NCBI GenBank assembly: GCA_027041035.1
Contig: JALULB010000107.1
Coordinates: 1 to 12,659 of the forward strand
DNA length: 12,659 nucleotides
Reading direction: 5' to 3'
From: Sedimenticola sp.
Lineage (GTDB): Bacteria > Pseudomonadota > Gammaproteobacteria > Chromatiales > Chromatiaceae
Below the pieces are notes generated by a model that was given only the letters and a program-made list of their open reading frames with translations, made no database searches and was not told the DNA's origin. The position numbers and the translations under genes were made by a program. This document shows positions 6,668-12,551 of the stretch, one piece after another (the first letter of the stretch is position 1; every line of letters starts with the position of its first letter).

Positions 6668-6741
6668 GGCTGAGTGGCAGAGTGGTTATGCAGCGGCCTG
6701 CAAAGCCGTGTACCTCGGTTCGATTCCGGGCTCAGCCTCCA
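6668..6741 (+). tRNA. tRNA-Cys (anticodon GCA)
   Basis: A 74-base cloverleaf. The acceptor stem GGCTGAG pairs with CTCAGCC, followed by T and an encoded CCA. The D-arm reads GGCAGAGTGGTTATGC. The anticodon loop CTGCAAA has GCA at 6700-6702. The T-arm contains GGTTCGATTCC. It matches the cysT position of the E. coli cluster; the tRNA-Leu that follows there is not present. Confidence 0.97.
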
Positions 6742-6762
6742 AAAACAAAGCAGCTCCTGTTG

Positions 6763-6784
6763 AGCGCCGCAAGGCGCTTTTTTC
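6763..6784 (+). terminator. Rho-independent terminator after tRNA-Cys
   Basis: AGCGCC-GCAA-GGCGCT, a 6-bp GC-rich stem with a stable GCAA tetraloop, is followed directly by a run of Ts. The 100 bases from here to 6885 show no further feature. Confidence 0.85.
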
Positions 6785-6885
6785 TTGCCTGCGGATCCGT
6801 CTCTCCTCGCCCCGGTACCCCGACCAAAATATCGCATGCAAACTGTCCAATCGCTCCACCGCGCCGAAGCCAGAAAAAGTTACTA

Positions 6886-7161
6886 ATGAAATGGGATAAA
6901 ACTGCTGTACTCGCCGTGATCGCGATCTTCTCGATCTCTTATCTTTATTCGAGTATCAGGCAATGGCAGTTGAGCAACAAGGTCGAGGCAGAAAAACTGC
7001 GTGCATGCGAGGCGCGGGGCGGGAATGACTGCGGGTTGATCCCGAAGTATCACGATGATTGTTTCGAATCGAGCTACCGCGCGGAGTTTCGCATACGAAC
7101 TTTCCGATACGATGAATACAACCGATGCATCGCAACCAGGATCAAGCAGCATCGTGGGTAG
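6886..7161 (+). CDS. Small membrane-anchored four-cysteine protein, unknown function
   Basis: A 91-residue reading frame starting ATG 6886 (MKWDKTAVLAVIAIF). One hydrophobic segment at residues 6-21 looks like an uncleaved anchor. The rest is a hydrophilic domain with four cysteines (C41, C49, C59, C81), an even number that could form two periplasmic disulfides. It is rich in charged residues and Tyr/Arg near the end. The frame is open further upstream, but that would run through the tRNA-Cys gene, so it is rejected. The Shine-Dalgarno (GAAAAAG) is poor. I do not recognise a family. It stands alone between a tRNA terminator and a block of nested palindromes, so co-expression gives no clue. 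It could be a spurious frame. Confidence 0.5.
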   Translation: MKWDKTAVLAVIAIFSISYLYSSIRQWQLSNKVEAEKLRACEARGGNDCGLIPKYHDDCFESSYRAEFRIRTFRYDEYNRCIATRIKQHRG

Positions 7162-7193
7162 ACCGTTCATCAACCTGCCGATATATACTCGCT

Positions 7194-7466
7194 GCCCATG
7201 GGTTTTCGGTTTTTCGAGGCCGCCCCTCGCGCCCTTGGGCTAAGAGGCTGTCGGGTTATGGGGGATCGTAGCGAGGAGGTGGGAGAGCGAGGCCAAATGT
7301 TCCCGGTTTTGAGGCGCATAGTGGACCTATGTAACGAAAAAACGGGGATATTTGGACCGATCTCCCAGCTTCGCAGTAGATTCATCCATAACCCGGACTA
7401 TGGCGAGTTTCCGCAACAACGGCCAAGGACGCGAGGGGCGGCCGCAGTGGCCGAAAATTCATGGGC
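7194..7466. repeat. Outer inverted repeat enclosing palindromic element copy 1
   Basis: Arms 7194-7240 and 7421-7466 are imperfect reverse complements. They share GCCCATG, TTTTCGG, GGCCGCCCCTCGCG and CCTTGG blocks in the same order. Copy 1 of the hairpin element lies directly against the left arm, so one palindrome appears to have been invaded by another. Between the inner end and the right arm is a 20-base spacer. From 7467 to 7550 I see only the weak ribosome-binding region of the next gene. No coding sequence is supported anywhere in 7162-7550. Confidence 0.7.
7244..7397 (+). mobile_element. Palindromic MITE-like element, copy 1 (plus orientation)
   Basis: It begins GAGGCTGTCGGG right after CTAA (7240-7243) and ends in a degenerate CCCGGAC near 7397. 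Conserved internal signals are CGTAGCGAG at 7266-7274 and GAGGCGCATAG with AACGA in the central hairpin (about 7310-7340). It is closely similar along its whole length to the reverse complement of copy 2. The right terminus has lost several bases of the expected GACAGCCTC end. Confidence 0.8.
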
Positions 7467-7550
7467 AACGAGTATAAACCATTTACCATGCCGGGTTGTC
7501 TACTTGGCACGCTCCTATAGCATGAATAGTTTGCACGGAGATTGGGTGTT

Positions 7551-7892
7551 ATGAGAGAACCGCTGGATCTTCCCGTCGAACGCGACTCCGACGGCTATCT
7601 GATGGATCCCGACGATTGGAATCCGGAGCTCGCGCGCCTGCTGGCATCCGAGTGGAAAGGCCTGTCACTGAGCGACGATCACTTCGCGGTGATCGATTTC
7701 ATGCGGGCCTGGCTGGCCGAGCGGCATATCGTGCCGGATGTGCGTGACGTGACCAAGTTTCTCGTCGATACCCGGGGCATGACCAAGAAGGAGGCCAAGC
7801 AGTATTTGTTCGAGCTTTTTCCTCACGGATACATGCAGCAGGGCTGTCAGATCGCTGGGATGCGGCGTCCCCGAGCTTGGAGCGTGGGTTAA
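7551..7892 (+). CDS. DsrC/TusE-family protein lacking the terminal cysteine
   Basis: 113 residues. It matches the DsrC/TusE/DsvC family over its whole length: DGYLMDPDDWNPELARLLA, LSDDHFAVIDFMRAW, and the C-terminal arm KEAKQYLFELFPHGY then CQIAGMRRPR. In true DsrC two arm cysteines, the penultimate CysA and CysB eleven positions before it, carry sulfur as a trisulfide. TusE keeps only CysA. Here C99 occupies the CysB place, but the CysA position is Trp110 in the ending RPRAWSVG. A simple sulfur-relay role as for TusE is therefore unlikely; a regulatory or partner-binding DsrC paralogue fits better. The ATG at 7551 follows GGAG at 7537-7540, a rather long spacing. The gene stands alone, downstream of palindromic element copy 1 and convergent with the rhomboid gene. 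Confidence 0.85.
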   Translation: MREPLDLPVERDSDGYLMDPDDWNPELARLLASEWKGLSLSDDHFAVIDFMRAWLAERHIVPDVRDVTKFLVDTRGMTKKEAKQYLFELFPHGYMQQGCQIAGMRRPRAWSVG

Positions 7893-7916
7893 GGGCGGGC
7901 CGCTTGAAAGCATGAC

Positions 7917-7936
7917 AGCCCGTCATTGAGCGGGCT
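7917..7936. terminator. Hairpin between convergent genes
   Basis: AGCCCG (7917-7922) and CGGGCT (7931-7936) form a 6-bp stem with an 8-base loop, in the 49-base gap between the convergent DsrC-like and rhomboid genes. Only a short TTT follows on the plus strand and no T tract on the minus strand, so termination efficiency is doubtful. Confidence 0.4.
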
Positions 7937-7941
7937 TTCGC

Positions 7942-8580
7942 TCAGACAGGCGGGCGCGATGCCGTCGAGCGCCAGTAGAGTATCAGCGTAAGACCAAAAA
8001 ACATGCCGCCAAGATGGGCGAAGTGCGCGACACCGGCCTGAGTGCCGGTGACGCCGGCCCACAGCTCGAAGAGGCCAAAGAACAGTACCAGCCACTTCGC
8101 CTTCACGGCGACCGGTGGAAAGATCAGCACCAGACGGGCTTCCGGGTAGGTCATGCCGAAGGCCAGCAGTACCCCGAACACGCCGCCGGATGCGCCGATC
8201 GTCGGGTAGATCTCGCCGCTGTAGCTGGCTACCAGCAGTTGCGTCAGACCGGCGCCGATGACGCATACGAAGTAGAACAGGGCGAAACGTTGTGATCCCC
8301 AAGTGGCCTCCATTGGCGAGCCGAACATCCACAAGGCGTACATATTGAACAGAATATGCATCGCGCTGCCATGCAGAAAGGCATAGGTGACCAGTTGCCA
8401 TGGATGGAACAGGGAGGGTGTGGAGAAAAATCCTACCGCGTGCGCCTGCAAGGGCCACAGAGCCAGTGCATCGAACACACCTTCGCCAAGCAGCAACTCG
8501 ATGAGATACATCAGGCCGTTCGCGACCAGCAGGGCGGTGATCACCGTTGACGGCCGTTGAAAACCGGAAAACGCGGCCAT
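7942..8580 (-). CDS. Rhomboid-family intramembrane serine protease
   Basis: 212 residues with about six transmembrane segments. The catalytic serine S131 lies in GASGGVFG (129-136). The catalytic histidine is H189 in AHFAHLGGMFFG. H75 and N79 in MHILFN supply the oxyanion site as H150/N154 do in GlpG. The protein cuts transmembrane substrates within the inner membrane; the substrate is unknown. The extra soluble N-terminal domain of E. coli GlpG is absent. The usual start is ATG 8578-8580 (MAAFSGFQRPST). Element copy 2 ends only eight bases before that ATG, or four counting its flanking TTAG, and no Shine-Dalgarno remains there. The frame stays open through the element to a TTG at 8640 preceded by GGGG. 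The native promoter and ribosome-binding site have thus been displaced. Confidence 0.9.
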   Translation of the reverse strand: MAAFSGFQRPSTVITALLVANGLMYLIELLLGEGVFDALALWPLQAHAVGFFSTPSLFHPWQLVTYAFLHGSAMHILFNMYALWMFGSPMEATWGSQRFALFYFVCVIGAGLTQLLVASYSGEIYPTIGASGGVFGVLLAFGMTYPEARLVLIFPPVAVKAKWLVLFFGLFELWAGVTGTQAGVAHFAHLGGMFFGLTLILYWRSTASRPPV

Positions 8581-8588
8581 GTGGTTAG

Positions 8589-8748
8589 GAGCCTGTCGGA
8601 TGATGGATGAATCTACTGCGAAGATGGGAGAGCGGCCCAAATATCCCCGTTTTTTCGTTGCATAAGTCCATTATGCGCCTCAAAACTGGGAACATTTGGC
8701 CTCGCTCTACCACCTTCTCGCTACGATCCCCCATAATTCGACAGCCTC
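8589..8748 (-). mobile_element. Palindromic MITE-like element, copy 2 (minus orientation)
   Basis: 160 bases. Plus-strand ends are GAGCCTGTCGG and CGACAGCCTC, flanked by TTAG (8585-8588) and CTGG (8749-8752). On the minus strand it carries CGTAGCGAG, GAGGCGCATAATGG and CAACGAAAAAACGGGG. The core folds as a hairpin in which CCAAAT, CCCGTTTT and TTGCATAA meet TTATGCG, AAAACTGGG and ATTTGG. It separates the rhomboid gene from its original upstream region. Confidence 0.85.
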
Positions 8749-8799
8749 CTGGCGGGGAAAGAGGGCGGACAAACCAAGATACGCGCAGAAACGGACCAG

Positions 8800-8958
8800 G
8801 AGACTGTCCGAGAATGAATGACCTGCCGCGCAAGCGCGGATACCGGCTTGATCTTTCCCTCGCACTCCTCAAATATGGCCAATATTCGCCTCGTGCGAGT
8901 GAAAAATCCGGCCCGGTCCCACGTCCGCTCGCTACGCTCTTCATTCTCGGACAGCCGC
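8800..8958 (-). mobile_element. Palindromic MITE-like element, copy 3 (minus orientation)
   Basis: 159 bases with ends GAGACTGTCCGAGAATGAA and TTCATTCTCGGACAGCCGC. The terminal pairing TGTCCGAGAATGAA is perfect. On the minus strand it contains GCGTAGCGAGCGG and GAGGCGAATATTGG, the same signals as the other copies, but the AACGA motif is replaced. Flanks are CCAG (8796-8799) and CTAT (8959-8962); the latter holds the stop codon of the CDGSH gene. Only 47 bases separate it from copy 2's flank. Confidence 0.85.
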
Positions 8959-9201
8959 CTATGTCAGGTCTTTATGGCTGCCGTCACAGAACGGTGGCGT
9001 CTTCGTGCGCTTGCATTGGCACAGCGCATATTTCTTCTCTTCCTCGACACTGAATTCCATCGGCGAGAACTCCGTGCCGGCATGCGAGCCGTCGCAGAAG
9101 GGTTGGTCCTTGGAGCGCCCACAGGCACACCAGTAGTAACGGATGCCAGGCTGCAACAGTACGGCTTTCGGAGCTTTCACGGCGATGACGGGCTCGGACA
9201 T
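8959..9201 (-). CDS. Tandem CDGSH iron-sulfur protein (mitoNEET-like)
   Basis: An 80-residue protein with two CDGSH iron-sulfur motifs. The first is C25-x-C27 with C36-D-G-S-H40; the second is C61-x-C63 with C72-D-G-S-H76. Each binds a 2Fe-2S cluster through three cysteines and one histidine, as in mitoNEET and bacterial double-CDGSH proteins. Bacterial members are thought to act in redox sensing or cluster transfer; the partner is unknown. The start is ATG 9199-9201 (MSEPVIAV), since AAGGAGA stands seven bases upstream. A longer reading from 9276 lacks such a site. The stop TAG (8959-8961) lies exactly at the boundary of element copy 3, so insertion spared the reading frame. No membrane anchor is visible, suggesting a cytosolic protein. 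Confidence 0.93.
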   Translation of the reverse strand: MSEPVIAVKAPKAVLLQPGIRYYWCACGRSKDQPFCDGSHAGTEFSPMEFSVEEEKKYALCQCKRTKTPPFCDGSHKDLT

Positions 9202-9313
9202 GAAGTCTCTCCTTATTGGATTGCGGTCATCGGAAGTATACCGGGGAGCGTCCGCGATTTCCCGGGTTTGCGTCATGGCAGTTTGCTTGCCGACTGCCAG
9301 AAGAGAGCGGGGA

Positions 9314-9497
9314 ATAGTTCTGCTCGAAGGCCGTTTTCAGCTTCTTGTTAATGTGCTTTCATTCGAGGAGCAGTAGCGGCAGGCTATTGACAAAGCCCAC
9401 GATACCCACCCGCCGCCGGTACAGATCACCGCGCACCCACAATTTTCAGGTACTCGGCCGCGGTTTGCTGGACCAGGGTGTCTTCCGTGTAGTTCAG
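9314..9497 (-). pseudogene. hsdR: hsdR remnant (type I restriction endonuclease N-terminus)
   Basis: The minus strand reads LNYTEDTLVQQTAAEYLK (9497 down to about 9444), the signature start of HsdR restriction subunits. After a deletion and frame change it resumes as GFVNSLPLLLLE-stop-KHINKKLKTAFEQNY (about 9399 to 9314). This matches the family block FVNGLPL-IELK-NL-AF-N; the Leu codon after Glu has become TGA. The intervening part of the nuclease domain and everything after it, including the helicase motor, are gone. No hsdM or hsdS is present. It lies 16 bases from the vapC pseudogene, suggesting a decayed defence locus. 9202-9313 shows nothing else apart from the CDGSH ribosome-binding site. 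Confidence 0.65.
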
Positions 9498-9761
9498 AAG
9501 GCGCCACCGGAATCAACCGAAAGTCAGTTCCAACTTCCGGGCAGTCTTCTGCAATCGCTTGTCGCGCCTCCTGATAACGGCAGAATCTGTCAAAACAGCA
9601 GAGGCCAGCAGGTGAGCATCGATGAAACCAACCCCCAGCCCCATCAGTTTCTTGTGGTCAATCAGATGCAGCACTTCCTCCTGAGAGGCGACCACTGCCT
9701 GGGGCAGATCGTTGAGTAGCCGGAGCACCTCATCCCGCTTGCGCAAGTTTCCGCAGGCTAG

Positions 9762-9968
9762 GAGCCTGTCCGAGAATAGAAGCCGTAGCGAGGGGAAGCT
9801 GATTTGAGCGGGATTTCTCCCTGATTTGAGGCGAATAGTTGCGCTATTTAACGAGAATCAGGGGGGAATCCAGCCAAATTCAGCTTTTCCGCACGCCTAT
9901 AGGGATGTAGGTAGGTAGAGCAATGCAGGAGCAATTGCCGAGTAGGCTCTCTATTCTCGGACAGGCTC
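9762..9968 (+). mobile_element. Palindromic MITE-like element, copy 4 (plus orientation, enlarged)
   Basis: 207 bases between CTAG 9758-9761 and CTAG 9969-9972. Perfect inverted ends GAGCCTGTCCGAGAATAGA close it. CGTAGCGAG lies at 9784-9792. The core GAGGCGAATAG-TTGCG-CTATTTAACGAGA tops a long imperfect hairpin in which GGAAGCTGATTT pairs with AAATTCAGCTTTTCC. About 48 extra bases (near 9893-9950), absent from the other copies, sit between the hairpin and the right end. Confidence 0.9.
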
Positions 9969-9972
9969 CTAG

Positions 9973-10131
9973 GAGTCTGTCGGGTTTAACGCTGATCTAC
10001 TGCGGAAAAGCCCTCTTGGCCCGTTTTCCCGTTCACTTTCGTTAAATAGAATGACTATTCGCCTCAAGTGAACGAAAAAACGGACTCAAAATGGCTTTCC
10101 CTCGCTACGATCGGTCAAACCCGACAGACTC
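9973..10131 (-). mobile_element. Palindromic MITE-like element, copy 5 (minus orientation)
   Basis: 159 bases between CTAG 9969-9972 and CTAG 10132-10135. Ends GAGTCTGTCGGGTTT and AAACCCGACAGACTC are perfect complements. On the minus strand it has CGTAGCGAGGG and the core CTTGAGGCGAATAG, then CTATTTAACGAAAG, flanked by a complementary pair built on CCGTTTT/GTTCACTT and AAGTGAAC. It shares its left CTAG with copy 4. Confidence 0.9.
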
Positions 10132-10282
10132 CTAGTTCACCAATCACGAAGGGATGAATTAACACCTGGCAGCGATTGAGCAGGTCGGCCAGTCGCTCGT
10201 CTCCGCTACGGACGTATGAGCAACCTTTTTCTGGTATTTTCCGTGTACAGAGGCAAACCGTTACCAAGCACATTCAAGCTAG

Positions 10283-11362
10283 TCAGTCTTGATTTGATTT
10301 ACGTTTCCTGGAACTCATTCCGCCGATAAGTCCGAGAAGCCCTGATCCAAACAGCCAAATCACCGCGGGTTCTGATACCGGTGGTGTTGTAGTACCACCT
10401 GGAGCAAAACTAAAAAATGGCCCCGGAGTACCATTAATGGGATCCCAGAATTGAACTCTGGCAAGCGTTTCTCCACCTCTTGTAAGTGCCTGAGATGTTG
10501 CTTGCCATACAACAGTAAAATCCTCCCCGGTATTAAATTGATCAAGACTAATCTCAAGCGAAACAGGATTCAAATCGTAGCTGGCGCTACTAACGTCTGT
10601 CCCAAAACCATCTTCCGCATAGACTCCGGTAAAAAAACCATGATCACCAGATAGTTGGAAAGTTCCACTGAATGGATCGTTTGATGTACTGGTGGTTGAA
10701 CCTGCTCGCCCCATTATCAAAACCTGTTTGTTGAATGCAGTAGTCACCGAGGGATTGGTCGCTGGGTTTACATCTATGGATTTTGTGCCATCAATAGCAC
10801 CAGGGAGTAGTGATACAGTAAATCTAAACCCAGCAAACAGATTACCTGGAAGCTGGCTACCAAAGTCACTTATAGATAACGAGGTATTGCTGATTCTGGT
10901 CGTTAAGACATCCTGATCATTTTCCTTGGTGAAATTGGCAAAATAAAAAGAGCCTGCGACGATACCAGCATCAACAAAACGGGCATTCGCTGAGTTCCCC
11001 CATTGCGCTTGTGCATCCGCGTAGCTGGTGCCCACCAAGTTAGAATCATTGTCTAAATCCTGATTGGTCACATGAGGAGCAGGATTAACATTGAAAGCTC
11101 TGAGATCGGTGAAAACAGGAGGTGGAGGTACCGTTGTTGAAGGATTAATTTTAAAGTAATCAATTTCACTGACGATATTCTGCGGTGACGGAATCGCCCG
11201 TGCGACCTGAGTAGAAATCAACCCCGGGAACGCAAGCACAGCAACGAGGAGGTTATAGCGCATTCGCCGGAATTGATACTGACTCCGTGTGGTGATTGGG
11301 CGCCTGGTGTTCTGTCTGGCGTGTGGCTCTGACTGGTCAACATAGCTTTGAAGGAATTCCAT
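10283..11362 (-). CDS. PEP-CTERM-type secreted protein
   Basis: 359 residues from ATG 11362, which has GGGG eight bases upstream. A start at 11263 (MRYNLLVAVLAF) would give a conventional 23-residue signal peptide cleaved after ARA; with the longer start the same segment is at residues 34-56. The C-terminus (329-359) is a PEP-CTERM sorting signal: SEP at 330-332 in place of PEP, the membrane segment AVIWLFGSGLLGLIGGM, then the basic tail SSRKRKSNQD. Such proteins are anchored, then processed by exosortase, and are tied to exopolysaccharide or biofilm matrix. The middle is a Ser/Thr/Asn-rich beta-type region without cysteine or catalytic motif. The gene is visibly more AT-rich than the repair operon, hinting at acquisition. 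No exosortase gene is in the window. 10214-10282 holds nothing recognisable. Confidence 0.85.
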   Translation of the reverse strand: MEFLQSYVDQSEPHARQNTRRPITTRSQYQFRRMRYNLLVAVLAFPGLISTQVARAIPSPQNIVSEIDYFKINPSTTVPPPPVFTDLRAFNVNPAPHVTNQDLDNDSNLVGTSYADAQAQWGNSANARFVDAGIVAGSFYFANFTKENDQDVLTTRISNTSLSISDFGSQLPGNLFAGFRFTVSLLPGAIDGTKSIDVNPATNPSVTTAFNKQVLIMGRAGSTTSTSNDPFSGTFQLSGDHGFFTGVYAEDGFGTDVSSASYDLNPVSLEISLDQFNTGEDFTVVWQATSQALTRGGETLARVQFWDPINGTPGPFFSFAPGGTTTPPVSEPAVIWLFGSGLLGLIGGMSSRKRKSNQD

Positions 11363-11481
11363 TGTATTTACCCCTATAAAGTGATGGCAAGGTGGTCTTG
11401 AGCGTGATAGTAACAACGAGTCTGTGACAGATCAGGAACGGATGAGGTCATTAGGTTCCTCAATTTCTTCGCGATTCCCTC

Positions 11482-11506
11482 GGGTACTCCCTCCACTCAG
11501 ACAACC
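11482..11506 (+). other. Possible left end of the ISL3-type element
   Basis: GGGTACTCCCTCCACTCAG opens a stretch about 100 bases before the ISL3 transposase start. It resembles the GGGT/GGCT-type termini I associate with ISL3-family elements. No matching right end is found in the window, consistent with the element being broken. The rest of 11363-11585 shows no gene. Confidence 0.3.
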
Positions 11507-11585
11507 AAAGCTGGCGCGAGCCGTCCATCCGCCGACCTGCTCGTCACGCAAGCCAGCTCGCCCTTGAATCCACTGGAGAAGCCTC

Positions 11586-12306
11586 ATGGAGCAAACCTCC
11601 TTGTTCACCGTCGCGCTGGGTTTGCAAGCACCTTGGAAGGTCATCGATGCGCGCTTCAAACCGGCTGACCACAGCATCCATTTCGACGCGGCCTTCGAGC
11701 GCGGTAGCCGCTTCACCTGTCCGGCCTGCGGAGCGGAAGCACAGCCCGTGCATGACACCCTGGAACGCGAGTGGCGGCACCTGAACTGCTTCCAGTATGC
11801 CGCCTATCTGCATGCCCAAACGCCTCGCGTGCGTTGCCGCCAGTGCGGCAAGACCCGGCAGGTGGAACCGCCGTGGGCGCGACCGCAGTCCGGTTTCACC
11901 CAACTGATGGAGGCACTGATCATCCTGTTGTGCCAAGCGATGCCGGTGGCGCGGGTCGCTGAAATCCCGGGCATCGGCGATAACCGGATCTGGCGTGTCC
12001 CTGGAGCCGACAGCAGTTCAACCCAATGCATTGCTTGATCCGTCCGCCCAGCAAGACAATCAAGGCCTGGGAACTCAAGGAAAGCCTGCGCGACATCCTT
12101 AACAACGCCACGGACCGGGCACACGCCGAAGTCTTGCCGAGCCGGTGATACAGCTGGGCGCGCCACGCGCGGGTGCCGCAAATGAAGGCCTTCGCCCTGA
12201 CCATCAAACGCCACTGGGACGGCATCCTGAATCGTTTCGATTCCGGTCCGAGCAACGGGCTTGGCCGAGGGCATCAACTCGCTGATCCAGGCGGCCAAGG
12301 CTCGCG
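11586..12306 (+). pseudogene. ISL3-family transposase, internally deleted and frameshifted
   Basis: The N-terminal 140 or so residues are intact from ATG 11586. They include the ISL3 zinc finger (CPACG at residues 39-43, CRQCG near 83-87), the HDTLEREWRHLNCFQYAAYLH block and MPVARVAEI-GIGDNRIWRV. The reading then diverges and stops at TGA 12036. Downstream, about 12041-12306 reads the family's C-terminus (KAWELKESLRDIL, YSWARHARVPQMKAFA, KRHWDGILNRFDSG-SNGL, then AEGINSLIQAAKAR after a +1 shift). It carries a TGA where Trp is expected before YSWAR. The catalytic DDE centre lies in the deleted middle, so the product is dead. At 12306 it runs directly into IS481-type sequence. Confidence 0.85.
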
Positions 12307-12551
12307 CCTCAGACAACGGTATTGTCGAACGCTTCAACGGACAGATCGTCTAGGTCATCAAGGTGACTTTCTTCAACAGTAGCCAGGAACCGCGTGATAC
12401 CTCGCTACACTACGTCAAGATCTACGATCAACAGATTCCGCGGAAGGCGCTCGGTCATATCGCGCCCATTCAGGCACTGAAAAACGGGCATCGGAAATGC
12501 CCGGATCTGTTTAAAAAGCGGGTATACAATCACCAGGGCAATCGCGCTTAA
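12307..12551 (+). pseudogene. IS481-family transposase, C-terminal fragment
   Basis: The frame following ARASD reads NGIVERFNGQIV-stop-VIKVTFFNSS and then LHYVKIYDQQIPRKALGHI, APIQALKNGH and LFKKRVYNHQGNRA before TAA 12549-12551. This is the conserved end of IS481 integrase-core transposases (NGMVERFNGRI, YNHQ-P-ALG, TPIQAL, KRVYN). It contains the last catalytic Glu region but has a premature TAG at 12352-12354. It is in continuous frame with the preceding ISL3 tail, forming a chimeric scar. Confidence 0.8.

Larger units (their letters stand above)
9513..10213 (-). pseudogene. vapC: vapC-type PIN-domain toxin interrupted by two palindromic elements
   Basis: Two coding pieces lie on the minus strand. 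The upstream piece (10213 to 10133) reads VRSGDERLADLLNRC then QVLIHPFVIGEL. The downstream piece (9761 to 9513) reads LACGNLRKRDEVLRLLN, then EEVLHLIDHKKLMGLGVG and FIDAHLLASAVLTD to RRRDKRL and the TGA. Joined with a single CTAG they give HPFVIGELACGNL in frame, the standard VapC motif. The break holds copies 4 and 5 of the element. PIN acidic residues E (GEL) and D (IDAHLL) are kept, but the initial VDTSVW segment is missing upstream of 10213, so the gene also lost its 5' end. No vapB antitoxin is seen. The C-terminal piece alone could start at TTG 9746 but would be a non-functional fragment. Confidence 0.85.

Noticed and set aside
7504..7532. Promoter TTGGCA-N17-TAGTTT before the DsrC-like gene
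   Set aside because: Its start site would fall on the Shine-Dalgarno (7537-7540), leaving no usable leader.
8585..9053. Open frames on both strands across element copies 2 and 3
   Set aside because: They arise from the palindromic repeats and have no homology; the same peptides recur from copy 1, as expected of a repeat.
8959..9276. Longer CDGSH protein starting at 9276
   Set aside because: The ATG at 9201 has an ideal AAGGAGA site and the extra 25 residues do not look like the family.
7240..10135. CRISPR array
   Set aside because: The repeats are about 154-207 bp palindromes in mixed orientation with genes between them, not short direct repeats with regular spacers.
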